Assembly (NCBI RefSeq): GCF_011174675.1
Contig: NZ_JAANIG010000015.1
Location: 25,520 to 89,519, forward strand
DNA from: Perlabentimonas gracilis
Lineage (GTDB): Bacteria; Bacteroidota; Bacteroidia; Bacteroidales; Tenuifilaceae
Reading direction: 5' to 3'
DNA length: 64,000 nt
Numbering within the stretch: the first letter of the stretch is position 1; every line of letters begins with the position of its first letter. This document shows, piece by piece, positions 52,223 through 61,683 of this stretch. Made by a program: the position numbers and the translations under genes. The notes under the pieces are model-generated. The model had not been told where the DNA came from. It did no database searches and saw only the letters and a list, made by a program, of their open reading frames with translations.

Positions 52223-53836
52223 CTAATAAATTGGAATATTTGATGGATTTGCACTTGAAGCGGATGATGCTGGAAGTGCATTGAAATCGGTTTCGTTAGC
52301 AGGTACATCAAACCACTCTTTATAGTCGTATTCAATGGTGCAAACCTCTGGCACTCCACCTTCAAATACCACTATTGCATCTTGGCGACCTCCTCCTTGA
52401 GATAATGGTTTTAGTACGCCCCATCGACGCGCATCGTAGAAAGCAACATTTTTCATAAAAAGACCAACCCTGCGTTCACTTCTTAGCTCCTCCAAAGCTT
52501 CTTCTTGTGTAAGACCAGCTCCAGAAAGATCTGTTAAACCTGCATTTTGGTAGGTTCTCACGTTGTCTATATGCGCTAAACCTGCGTCAACTTCACCTCT
52601 TCTAATCTTCACCTCAGCAAGCATTAGCTGGTTCTCCTCATAGCTACAGGCTAGGGGAATTTCTACTGCTCCAGCGGTATAGCTCATAAACTCTCCCCCG
52701 TCATCAACACTCTGTGCCAACCAGCGGGTGCTATATTGGAATCCTCTTTGACCTGGGTTTACTTGAAGCGTTCCCTCGTAGAAGTTTCTTGTAAGCCTGT
52801 TATCTCCAGGACGGAAATCTTGAATAAGTCTTTCAGAAACTCTTTCCCAAGCAAGGTTTAACCTATAACCTGACCAAGCTGTTTCGTAAACCAGACAATT
52901 CGACGCAGCAGATCTAACTGTGAATATAAGATCTCCCTGGGTTACACCATTATTTGAGTAGTTTTCCACTTCTGTTAGTTCCGCTGCATTGAGATCGGCT
53001 GCATACTTATTAACCAAAATATTCCGAGCAAGATACGTGTTGATATTGCGGATAAACATTGAGGGTGTAATAACCCCACCGTTACCTGTTTGAAAATGCG
53101 AAGGAATAAGATTACTCATGATCTGAAGGTAGGTTGCATCTCCTTCGTCTATTGTGTTCAATAATTCAATAGCCGATTTGAAATTTCTCTCTGCTTCATT
53201 TATGAGCTCTTCCTGAGAAACATAACTTGCTTGTTCTCCATAGGTATTGTTAATCACGCCTTGTTTATAAATTGATCCTAAGCGAGAGTATGCAAATCCT
53301 TTCCACCAGTATGACCAAGCCATATAGGTTTTCTTTTTAACACTAACAATGTCTTCAGAACCTTTGTAATTGACATCGTCAATTACATCCAAAAGCACGT
53401 TACAGTGCCCTATGAGCGAGTATGCAGGAAACCACTCGTGAGCTTGTACGTTGTCGTTTCCCCAGTCACGGGTGTTCTTGTTGTTTAGCTCTTCATGCTG
53501 TTTCCCTCCAACTGGTGGGGTTACTATTGTACCATCGGGTCTAATGATTTGAGCAGTCTGATTGGCCCATCGAACACCATAATTACCTACGTGTGAGACA
53601 GTAGCATCGCCCATAACATTATGAATCCACTGAGTAAACCATATGTAGTAATACCAACTTGATGTTGACTGCACTGCACTTAACGAGTTGTAAATACCAT
53701 AGCTTGCTTTTCTGATACCATCTTCAGTGGTAAGAGATTCCATACCCGGTTCGTTGGGATTTATTAGCTCTAAGCTTTCTTTTTTACAAGCCAGTAAAGC
53801 TATTGAAAGTCCTATATATACGATTATTTTTTTCAT
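52223..53836 (-). CDS. SusD/RagB-family substrate-binding lipoprotein 2
   Basis: 537 residues; lipobox ALLAC, Cys17, then KKESLELINPNEPGMESL. It belongs to the larger, divergent SusD branch: TEDGIRKASYGIYNSLSA, ARNILVNKYAADLNAAEL, CSYEENQLMLAEVKIRRGEVDAGLAHIDNVRTYQNAG, and LEELRSERRVGLFMKNVAFYDARRWGV. It partners the SusC 12 bases upstream. Ligand unknown. Confidence 0.93.
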   Translation of the reverse strand: MKKIIVYIGLSIALLACKKESLELINPNEPGMESLTTEDGIRKASYGIYNSLSAVQSTSSWYYYIWFTQWIHNVMGDATVSHVGNYGVRWANQTAQIIRPDGTIVTPPVGGKQHEELNNKNTRDWGNDNVQAHEWFPAYSLIGHCNVLLDVIDDVNYKGSEDIVSVKKKTYMAWSYWWKGFAYSRLGSIYKQGVINNTYGEQASYVSQEELINEAERNFKSAIELLNTIDEGDATYLQIMSNLIPSHFQTGNGGVITPSMFIRNINTYLARNILVNKYAADLNAAELTEVENYSNNGVTQGDLIFTVRSAASNCLVYETAWSGYRLNLAWERVSERLIQDFRPGDNRLTRNFYEGTLQVNPGQRGFQYSTRWLAQSVDDGGEFMSYTAGAVEIPLACSYEENQLMLAEVKIRRGEVDAGLAHIDNVRTYQNAGLTDLSGAGLTQEEALEELRSERRVGLFMKNVAFYDARRWGVLKPLSQGGGRQDAIVVFEGGVPEVCTIEYDYKEWFDVPANETDFNALPASSASSANPSNIPIY

Positions 53837-53848
53837 CTTGTTGTTTTT

Positions 53849-56800
53849 TTAAAAATTAAGGTTTAGCCCAAAACTAATTGTTCTCATATTGGGAAACGAC
53901 CAAAGATCAATACCTCTTTCCAAGGGGTTATTTAGGCTAGTTCCTGTTGCCTCTGGATCTAGACCGCTATAGTTAGATAGTGTAAATAGGTTTTGGCCTG
54001 ACACGGTAACTATAAACCCCTTTACAAACGATGAATTTATATGCTTTGATATGTCATACGAAACAGATAGGTTTCTGAGTCTTAAGAATGAAGCGTCTTC
54101 AACAAAGTAGCTGTTGGTCATATTTGTTTTGTATAGGCTTTGCCAGAAAGCCACGTATGCTCCAGTTTCGCCATTAATAGTAACCTCTTTATCAAAATCG
54201 CCATGTAGTTTGTCGCGATAAAGCCACTGACGAGTTTGGTTATAGGCTTGGGCTCCATGGACCCAGTCGAGTTGCATTGAAACCGAAAGATTCTTCTTAA
54301 GCTTAAAATCGTTGAAGAAAGACATTGAGAATTTAGGAGTTGCGTCACCAATCTTCACCTGCTCGGTTGTGAATTGAACCTGTTTTGTATTAATATCTAC
54401 CACCATCCCTTCTACAACTTCAAAGTTGGCAAGATCAGCTTCGTCGATATACCTATCGCCGGACGAATTGGTTTGATCCAAGCTGGATAGTGGTTCTAGT
54501 CCAAATAGTGCGCCCACAGGTTGACCCTCAATAATTGAGGTTTGACCTTGTCCACCTGAGCCAAGAATAATTGGTAGACCATTTGCAATTTTATCAACCA
54601 TTGTTAACCCCTTGCTAAATCTTGTCCCAAATTTCCAGTCAAATGAATTTGTGTTTACTACATCTAGGTCAAGAGATAGTTGAATACCATTGCTTTTTAG
54701 ATCTATCGCATTTGTTAACAAACCGGCAGCACCAGTAGAAGGAGCAACATCAATTTCGTATATTGTGCCGTAACTGTTACGTGTCCAGTATACTAGAGAT
54801 CCATATATTTTGCTAAACCAATTGTTGTTACTTAGATTAACTCCATAGTCTAAACCAACTTCAAATTCTTTAGTATTTTCAACACTTAGTAATGGGTTTC
54901 TAGAGATAGCAGGTAAATACATATATGTAGCATTTCCCAGTGTGCCAGAAGTAAGCGTAATTAACCTTGAGTATGCCTCTGGCTGTATTCCTGCCTCTCC
55001 ATAGGCTGTTCTTAGCTTAAGTTCATATAAAAAATCGGTATCAATAACTTCTGTAAGTCTAAGATATGCATCTGCTCTTGGAAAGGTAAAAGGTTTTGAT
55101 CCTTCACCAAATTCAGAGGAGTAATCGGATCTGAACCCAACCGAAAAGCCTCCCATATTTCCATAATCAAACTTTTGGTTAACTAGGTATCCAAATGTGA
55201 TAAATTTGGTAATGTCCTCTTCTGCAGTTGTGGTGGCAGCGAAATTAAGAGTGTGTGGGGGGTCAACGTCAATTCCACTACCCACAGCTTCCATTTCATG
55301 GAAATCATTTCTTCGCCAATCGTATGCAATCTGTGTTGTGGACTGAATCGGAAGATTTATACCAAAATCTTGCTGAAAATCAAATTTTGCAACAGCTGAT
55401 AGTATAGAATTTTGTTGGGTTTCCTGAACCAATGTTTTAGTTATTTCTCCGTTAATGGGTGTAATCCCGTAACCAGGGAACGGAGTTCCTGTTTGGTTCT
55501 TAATAAACGACGTATAGTCGTATCGATAATGATCAATTCCATACTTGTAGTCAATGTCAATATATTTTCCAATCTTATAATTTGCAATAATCCCCTGTAT
55601 TACCCTATTTACGTTGGCCTGATCGTTCCTATACATATACGAGTAGAAAGGGTTAATGCTATTGCTTGTGGCATCGTAAATAACTGCTGGGTGCCCATTG
55701 GCATCTTTCCACGTAAGGTCAACATAACGTGGAACGTTTAAGGCATTTGACATTCCGCTACCAATATTATTCGTGTTATTAATACCCCCAGTCGTGTTTT
55801 TACTGGTAATTAGCTGAGTGGTTGATCTTATTGTAAAGTTTTTAAAAATTTCTGAACCAACATTGGCTGTTATATTGTAACGGTTAAGATCACCATGTAT
55901 AACACTCTCTTGGCTGAGTTGCGAAAATCCTAATGAGTAATCAATATTCTCAGTTGCCCCTGTGATATTTAACGAGTTTCTTATGGTAGCAGCGTTTTCA
56001 ACAAAATACTGATCCATCTGGTTGTAAGTTTTATTAACAAAGGGCTTGTTGTTTACTGTATTTGCACCACTTCCCTGGGCTGGTAGATTCCAAAATCCTG
56101 TATTTGGGTCGGGTGCCGATCTAACTCCTAGGTCGTCAACTATATACCCCTCTGCATCGGTTTCGTAGTGATGATATTTGGCAAGTTTAAGATTACCCCT
56201 TAAAGCATTGTCTAAACTATAGTTAGAGCTAAAACGAATATCTGTTTTTTGCCCTTTTCTGCCTCTTTTTGTGAAAATTTGGATTACTCCGTTAGCGCCC
56301 TGAGCGCCATAAATGGTAGCTGCTGCAGCACCCTGAACAACTTCAACTCTTTCAATATTCGACAAATCCAGGTCTGCTAGTCGAGAAGATACATTTCCAA
56401 TTCCAATGTCATTGTTATTTGTGTTAATTTCTATCCCATCGATAAGGATCATTGGTTGAGTTGTGTTAAGGGTATTGATTCCCCTTAGAATAATGTTGGC
56501 TTGCTGTCCTGGTTGGCCTGAAGTTGACTGAATTTGAGCCCCTGCGATCCTACCTACGAGCGCCCCATCAACGCTGTTGCTTGGTACGCGTGTAAGTTGT
56601 TCCTCAGAGACGGATTCAACTGATATGGCAACCTTTCTTCTGTCTGTTGCTACACCTAGCCCCGTAACCACAATTTCGTCGAGCGTGAGAGCATCCGATT
56701 CTAAAACTTCATTGATTACTGTTCTGCCAGCAATTTCAACCTCTTTGTCTTTTAATCCAATAAAACTAAATACTAAGGTTGAGGCATTTTGGGGAACTGT

Positions 56801-56989
56801 TAAGGTGTACTTACCTTCAATATCAGTGGCGGTGCCAACTGTAGTTCCCTTAATTACAACGGAGGCTCCAATAACGGGCATCCCATCCTCGGCACTAGTT
56901 ACCGTTCCTGTAATCTGCACGGTTTGCGCCCAAAGTGCTGACGCACTCAAAAGCATAAAGCATGCAAAGAGTAAGCATAGTTTTTTCAT
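53849..56989 (-). CDS. SusC/RagA-family TonB-linked outer-membrane transporter 2
   Basis: 1046 residues with signal peptide MKKLCLLFACFMLLSASALWAQ. CarboxypepD_reg-like domain (about 24-110), TonB-box region (LTLDEIVVTGLGVATDRRK), plug (about 115-240, LVGRIAGAQIQSTSGQPGQQANIILRG; RVEVVQGAAAATIYGAQGANGVIQIFTK) and barrel ending in FGLNLNF. The N-terminal 80 residues are nearly the same as in SusC1, while the barrel is quite different, so the two transport different ligands. It and SusD2 form a two-gene operon. Confidence 0.95.
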   Translation of the reverse strand: MKKLCLLFACFMLLSASALWAQTVQITGTVTSAEDGMPVIGASVVIKGTTVGTATDIEGKYTLTVPQNASTLVFSFIGLKDKEVEIAGRTVINEVLESDALTLDEIVVTGLGVATDRRKVAISVESVSEEQLTRVPSNSVDGALVGRIAGAQIQSTSGQPGQQANIILRGINTLNTTQPMILIDGIEINTNNNDIGIGNVSSRLADLDLSNIERVEVVQGAAAATIYGAQGANGVIQIFTKRGRKGQKTDIRFSSNYSLDNALRGNLKLAKYHHYETDAEGYIVDDLGVRSAPDPNTGFWNLPAQGSGANTVNNKPFVNKTYNQMDQYFVENAATIRNSLNITGATENIDYSLGFSQLSQESVIHGDLNRYNITANVGSEIFKNFTIRSTTQLITSKNTTGGINNTNNIGSGMSNALNVPRYVDLTWKDANGHPAVIYDATSNSINPFYSYMYRNDQANVNRVIQGIIANYKIGKYIDIDYKYGIDHYRYDYTSFIKNQTGTPFPGYGITPINGEITKTLVQETQQNSILSAVAKFDFQQDFGINLPIQSTTQIAYDWRRNDFHEMEAVGSGIDVDPPHTLNFAATTTAEEDITKFITFGYLVNQKFDYGNMGGFSVGFRSDYSSEFGEGSKPFTFPRADAYLRLTEVIDTDFLYELKLRTAYGEAGIQPEAYSRLITLTSGTLGNATYMYLPAISRNPLLSVENTKEFEVGLDYGVNLSNNNWFSKIYGSLVYWTRNSYGTIYEIDVAPSTGAAGLLTNAIDLKSNGIQLSLDLDVVNTNSFDWKFGTRFSKGLTMVDKIANGLPIILGSGGQGQTSIIEGQPVGALFGLEPLSSLDQTNSSGDRYIDEADLANFEVVEGMVVDINTKQVQFTTEQVKIGDATPKFSMSFFNDFKLKKNLSVSMQLDWVHGAQAYNQTRQWLYRDKLHGDFDKEVTINGETGAYVAFWQSLYKTNMTNSYFVEDASFLRLRNLSVSYDISKHINSSFVKGFIVTVSGQNLFTLSNYSGLDPEATGTSLNNPLERGIDLWSFPNMRTISFGLNLNF

Positions 56990-57528
56990 AGAAAATTGAT
57001 TAAGGTTTAGTTAATTAAAGAAATACCACCCACCCTGGGCAGTAGGTTAATAATTTGAACTTAATTTATATAGTGTTAGAACATCTTGCGTACTGTCCGT
57101 GCATATATCAAAATACTACACCCTGAATGAGCCTGACTCAAACCGATTTAACAGAACAAATATCTATGGAAGAATTTCTACTAACAATAGCCTGAGGACG
57201 CTATATTAAAGTAAGGGCTACCACTTAGTGAGTGTTGATAAGTTGAAGGAAACGTTAAGCAAATTATATATTCTCAGAATATGCTACCTTTAAAACGACA
57301 ATTTCTAAAATGATTATCCGTTTTATCTAAGATTAAAATTGAAACCAAATGCCTGCCTGCTATCACTCACAGACAGGCGAGCCTTTTTTGCGGAGCAATT
57401 TGCAAATAATCAGCAATATACGAGTAACGCAGATTGCTCCATCCAGGCAGAAATCGTGGGAATTCGTAATGTTGATATAAGATTTGTGGATCATAACGGA
57501 TAATCATATTACTAAAAGCAACTTATTA
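56990..57528. other. Divergent intergenic region between SusC2 and the SBP-kinase
   Basis: 539 bases that must hold promoters for both flanking genes. Structures seen: an 8-bp perfect inverted repeat GGAGCAAT (57392-57399) / ATTGCTCC (57433-57440), and a GCCTGCCTGC...GACAGGC imperfect palindrome (57351-57377) followed by CCTTTTTT, either a terminator or another relative of the CCTGCCT micro-palindromes. CAAACCGATTTAA at 57139-57151 is weakly like the LacI-type operators. No gene found. Confidence 0.5.
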
Positions 57529-59532
57529 ATGGCAAATCGCATTTACTTAATTTCTATTCTCATTGCTACTCTTTTTCAACCCCAATTTGCACTTGCGCAG
57601 AAGTATGTTGTAGGCGGTGATTATGATTATGCCCCTTTTTCGTTTATTGATAAAACAGGCAAACCAAGCGGACTGGAAATAGAAGTGTTAGAAGCTATTG
57701 CGGCCTTAAGTGATATTAAGTTAGATATTCAACTTAGCAGGTGGGATAGTGCAATTTCATACATTCAATCAGGAAGAACTGACATTATTGTTGGGATCAT
57801 CTTTTCTGAAGAAAGAGAGAGTTTTCTTGATTTTACCATTCCCATCCATACAGAATACTATTCAATTTTTATTCGCAAAGATTTGCCATTTAAAGATTTA
57901 TCGAGCTTATATGACTACAAGTTAGTGGCGTTGGATAAGGATATATCTATTGATAAGTACCTTATCCCTATGGGGCTTTTCAAGAATTATGTTTTGGCAA
58001 AATCATTACCCGAAGCTCTATCCGTAATAGAATTGGGATTGGCAGATTATGTAATAGCCCCCAATCTACTTGGCTTGAACGAAATAGAAAGGAATAAGTA
58101 TCAAAATATTGAAATTAGAGGCCCGTCAATAATTCCTAGTATTTACTGTATGGCGGTAAGAAAAGGCAATACAGAGTTATTGAACATACTGAATAATGGA
58201 CTAACTGAGCTTCGGAGGAATGGAAAGCTTGCTGAAATACAAGAAAAATGGAAAGTATATGAAGAGGATAACTTAAAATATAGGCGAATTGTCCGAAATT
58301 TTGGAATTGTTTTTACCATAGGCATTGTTTTACTTGTTCTTGTTTTCATATGGGTTTGGCTACTTCGTTTGCAGATTAAAAAAAAGACCGAAAGTTTACA
58401 TCTCAAGAATCAGGAGTTGCAAAAAAGCGAGGAAAAATTCAGAGTTATTACAGAAAACTCGAGCGACATAATCTGGCATTTGGATAGCAATTTTCGGCTG
58501 ACCTACATTAGCCCCGCCGATGAGAGAATAAGAGGTTTTAAGAAGGAGGAAGTTATAGGCAAATCCCTTTTCTCGATTTTAAAACCCGAAGGTATTGAAA
58601 TGCTCCAGCAGGCGAATAAAAAGCGAATGTTTGACCTGAGCAAGGGCATAAGATCTGCACCAGCGATTTACGAGTTGGAAGAACTTTGTAAGGACGGTTC
58701 CTGGATATGGGTAGAATCGACAGCAACAGCTTTTTATGATTCAGACGGTAGCATTTCTGGTTATCATGGTGTATCTAGAGATATCACGGAACGGAAAAAA
58801 GCGGAACAACTTCTAAAGGAACGTGAAACCCAGCTGCGTGAACTTAATGCAACTAAAGACAAACTTTTTTCAATAATAGCGCATGATTTACGAAGCCCGT
58901 TCAGTGCCATTTTAGGCTTATCTGAACTACTAATTGAAAAACATAAAGATTTTTATAGCGATAATTCCGGGAAGTACCTGAGAATTATAAACTCAACATC
59001 TAAAAACACCCTTGCTTTGCTCGATAACTTGCTTGCATGGGCAAAGTCTCAAACGGGTAACAATACCTTTATGCCGGAAACCACAAGTTTACAAGCAGTT
59101 ATTAATGGAATATTTGAAGAGTTGAAATCAATTGCAAACATTAAAAATGTAACTTTAGATAATGTTCAAACAGATGATATAGAGGTGTATGCAGATGTGA
59201 ATATGCTAAAAACGATTTTACGAAACCTCGTATCCAATGCCATAAAATTCAGTCACCCACATGGGAAAATTGCTATTTCGGCAGTAAAAATTCAAAACAA
59301 TATCGAAATAACGGTTTCAGATAATGGGGTTGGTATGAGTAAAGATACTTTAAGTAAACTATTTGAAATTGATTCCGATATCTCTGCCGCAGGAACAGCA
59401 GGTGAAAAGGGGTCGGGTTTTGGCTTATTACTATGTAAGGAATTTGTAGAGAAGCATGGCGGAAACATTTGTGCTAAAAGTGAGTTAGGAAAAGGTTGTG
59501 CTTTTATTTTTACGTTACCTTTTAAAAAATGA
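57529..59532 (+). CDS. Histidine kinase with periplasmic SBP_bac_3 sensor domain and PAS
   Basis: 667 residues from the ATG at 57529 (MANRIYLISILIATLFQPQFALAQ, signal); an upstream ATG-like start would add 15 residues. A solute-binding domain of the amino-acid type (PF00497, about 25-250: YVVGGDYDYAPFSFIDKTGKPSGLEIEVLEAIA, GRTDIIVGIIFSEERESFLDFTIPI) is followed by a membrane span (about 256-281), a PAS domain (about 302-420, FRVITENSSDIIWHLDSNFRLTYISPADERIRGF), HisKA with His452 in FSIIAHDLRSPFSAILGL, and HATPase_c (NLVSNAIKF, DNGVGM, GSGFGLLLCKEFVEKHGG). It should sense an amino acid or similar small molecule. No response regulator adjoins. Monocistronic. Confidence 0.92.
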   Translation: MANRIYLISILIATLFQPQFALAQKYVVGGDYDYAPFSFIDKTGKPSGLEIEVLEAIAALSDIKLDIQLSRWDSAISYIQSGRTDIIVGIIFSEERESFLDFTIPIHTEYYSIFIRKDLPFKDLSSLYDYKLVALDKDISIDKYLIPMGLFKNYVLAKSLPEALSVIELGLADYVIAPNLLGLNEIERNKYQNIEIRGPSIIPSIYCMAVRKGNTELLNILNNGLTELRRNGKLAEIQEKWKVYEEDNLKYRRIVRNFGIVFTIGIVLLVLVFIWVWLLRLQIKKKTESLHLKNQELQKSEEKFRVITENSSDIIWHLDSNFRLTYISPADERIRGFKKEEVIGKSLFSILKPEGIEMLQQANKKRMFDLSKGIRSAPAIYELEELCKDGSWIWVESTATAFYDSDGSISGYHGVSRDITERKKAEQLLKERETQLRELNATKDKLFSIIAHDLRSPFSAILGLSELLIEKHKDFYSDNSGKYLRIINSTSKNTLALLDNLLAWAKSQTGNNTFMPETTSLQAVINGIFEELKSIANIKNVTLDNVQTDDIEVYADVNMLKTILRNLVSNAIKFSHPHGKIAISAVKIQNNIEITVSDNGVGMSKDTLSKLFEIDSDISAAGTAGEKGSGFGLLLCKEFVEKHGGNICAKSELGKGCAFIFTLPFKK

Positions 59533-59640
59533 GTGCTCTGTCCACCAAAAATGAAAGCTAACTTGGTTTGATCTTAGCATGTGGGCTTTTATGCATGCAT
59601 AGACTTCCCTTGAGGCCCGGAAACCATCGCTAAACCATTA

Positions 59641-59701
59641 CTACCACCATACACTAACACGCTAGCCTCCCTATTTATAGGGTAGGGCTAGCGTGTGGTA
59701 G
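59641..59701. terminator. Bidirectional terminator between convergent genes
   Basis: Nested stem: CACGCTAGCC (59658-59667) with GGCTAGCGTG (59686-59695), an inner CCCTAT/ATAGGG stem, and an outer CTACCAC (59641-59647) with GTGGTAG (59695-59701). It lies between the + strand kinase and the - strand PD40 gene. Confidence 0.7.
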
Positions 59702-59725
59702 TTAGAAGAAAGTAGAACAATGAGA

Positions 59726-60736
59726 TTAGGGACGAAGTTCTTCGATTACACTTGCGTTGATAATGTAAATATCACTTTGCTTGTTCCCAGTTCCTAGTGA
59801 ATAGCTTACTATATCACCGTAGGTTATAGGGGCAGTGCCTGACCCATTTGCTGGCTTATCGCTGGTGTAGAAAAGGTATTTGCCGCAGTCCGATACAAAT
59901 GGGCAGTACTCAAAACCAGATGTGTTAACCCTTTCGCCCATATTTTTGGCTTCTGTCCAGTAGCCATCGGGATGCTTGAAGCTAATCCACAGGTCGCCCT
60001 TGCCATAGCCACGCCCCCAACCGGTTGAGGTAAAAATGATGTAGCTTTCATCCCTAGCTATGTAGGCGTTGTACTCATCCCTTGGTGTGTTAATAGAGTC
60101 GGGTAGGGCTTGTACCGTTTTGTACTGTCCATCCTCAAGCGCTGAGTAGTAAATATCTTCGCCACCAATACCCAATCCATCCTTTCTGATGGCGCACCAG
60201 TATAGCGTTCCGCTATTGGTTATGGAGGGGTAAAACTCGTTGGCCTCTGTGTTTATAGGGCTTCCAATATTAACTGGATCCGACCAGCCTGTGTCAAGCC
60301 TGTCAACATACCATATGTCGAAATCCTTTGGTTCGCCACCTTCGGCTAAAGGCCTGTTTGATGCGAAGTAGAGCCTGTTGCCATCGGGTGAGAAGTGAGG
60401 CTCCAAATCGGAGTAAGTACCGGAGAATGAGGCTACCTGAGGACTAGTCCATCCATTGGGAGTGTTTTTGATATAAACGATAGCTGGATGCGTGTAGCTG
60501 GATAGGGTAAAGTAAAACTCATCGCCCTTGAGCGAAAGCGCAGCATCGCGCTCAGTCATATGGGTTGATACTAGGTTCGGGGCGAAGATTTCGGCTTCTC
60601 CTGTTTTCGTAACGAAATGGATAGTTGATTTTTCTGGCTTGCTTGTATCTGTGCAAGCTGGTTGGATCAGAGAGGAGGCTAGGATTAGCCCCCCAATAAG
60701 GAATGTAAGTTGCTGTTTTTTAGGTTTCATTGTCAT
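59726..60736 (-). CDS. PD40 beta-propeller lipoprotein
   Basis: 336 residues; signal sequence with Cys28 (SSLIQPAC) a possible but imperfect lipobox. Most of the protein is WD40-like PD40 blades: DLEPHFSPDGNRLYFASNRP, ANEFYPSITNSGTLYWC, DEYNAYIARDESYIIFTST and FEYCPFVSDCGKYLFYTSDKP, each with the D/E-x-x-P/A-x-x-S/T...YF pattern. Such propellers act as binding platforms in the periplasm. It is the third gene of the operon after the serine hydrolase and alpha/beta hydrolase (gap 17 bases). Confidence 0.8.
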   Translation of the reverse strand: MTMKPKKQQLTFLIGGLILASSLIQPACTDTSKPEKSTIHFVTKTGEAEIFAPNLVSTHMTERDAALSLKGDEFYFTLSSYTHPAIVYIKNTPNGWTSPQVASFSGTYSDLEPHFSPDGNRLYFASNRPLAEGGEPKDFDIWYVDRLDTGWSDPVNIGSPINTEANEFYPSITNSGTLYWCAIRKDGLGIGGEDIYYSALEDGQYKTVQALPDSINTPRDEYNAYIARDESYIIFTSTGWGRGYGKGDLWISFKHPDGYWTEAKNMGERVNTSGFEYCPFVSDCGKYLFYTSDKPANGSGTAPITYGDIVSYSLGTGNKQSDIYIINASVIEELRP

Positions 60737-60753
60737 AATTTTAGGTAAATTGT

Positions 60754-61650
60754 TTAGTGTGTAGTTTTCTCATTGTATTCAATCTGGTAACGCACTCTTT
60801 TAAGCCATTCAAAGATATGAATCCTCATCAAATGATTCTGTTCGTAGGGGAGCGAATGGCTTGCAAAATCGAGGGCAACTATGCTTGCGCTTGGCATTGC
60901 TTGCGAAAGTCTAAGGGCATCGGTAAACCCAACCACATCATCTTGCAAACCCAATAATACAAGTGCAGGGTTGTTGAAAGTTACACTATCCATATCAAAT
61001 GAAAAGGAGTATCCATTTAGTTTTATTCTATTCCAAAATTCAACATTCATTAATACATCATCTCGCTTCAATTTTTCAACTGCTTGTAAGCTACATGGTG
61101 TTTTTACCACAAGGTTTTCAAGCTGTTGCTTTTTATCATTAGGCAAGCGATTGTAAAATTCCTGATCAACAAATTGCTTCGTGTGAGTTGGTAGTGTTCT
61201 TCCACTATTTTGAGGAATTACAACAGGGCAGATAAGCGCCATTCCGTTCACTCTATTGGGAGTTTTTGCTTGTATTCCGCGAGCCATATACCCAAAGTAC
61301 GAGAATCCAATCAGTGAGAAGGGCTCATGGGGAACCAGCATATCAATGGCAACCAGAATAACTTTTAGGCAATCATCGGCATTACGAATACACTCATTGG
61401 CGCTACTGTTTCCAATACCCGGAGGATCAATGTAGATTCTTTTCCACCCATCCTGCTCCTCAAAAATTGGTTCTAGGTAACCACTTGTGGCTCGATGCAG
61501 GATAATCATTGGCTTTCCCTGTCCCTTTATTTCATAGTATACATCAGTAGAGCAACTGTTGCCCATAGTGACTGTAATGATTTGACAATACCCTGCCAGA
61601 GAGTACGACAGGAGGGCCATAATGAGCGTAAACAGGTGAAAAAAGTTCAT
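60754..61650 (-). CDS. Secreted alpha/beta hydrolase
   Basis: 298 residues with signal MNFFHLFTLIMALLSYSLAGYCQ. Ser117 is the nucleophile in LIGFSYFGYMARG, Asp is probably in LLGLQDDVVGF and His in ALDFASHSLPYEQ. The residues PMIILHRATSGY stand where HG-oxyanion loops usually are, with His-Arg in place of His-Gly, a departure that may alter the oxyanion hole. DPPGIGNSS matches the usual DxxGxGxS segment. The substrate is unknown. Located between a beta-lactamase-fold hydrolase and a PD40 protein in an operon. Confidence 0.85.
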   Translation of the reverse strand: MNFFHLFTLIMALLSYSLAGYCQIITVTMGNSCSTDVYYEIKGQGKPMIILHRATSGYLEPIFEEQDGWKRIYIDPPGIGNSSANECIRNADDCLKVILVAIDMLVPHEPFSLIGFSYFGYMARGIQAKTPNRVNGMALICPVVIPQNSGRTLPTHTKQFVDQEFYNRLPNDKKQQLENLVVKTPCSLQAVEKLKRDDVLMNVEFWNRIKLNGYSFSFDMDSVTFNNPALVLLGLQDDVVGFTDALRLSQAMPSASIVALDFASHSLPYEQNHLMRIHIFEWLKRVRYQIEYNEKTTH

Positions 61651-61683
61651 CGGCTAGGATATCTTTTGTGGTGTTTCAACGTG

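Noticed and set aside
57139..57151. CAAACCGATTTAA upstream of SusC2 as a LacI operator
   Set aside because: Two mismatches in the arm and no supporting promoter arrangement.
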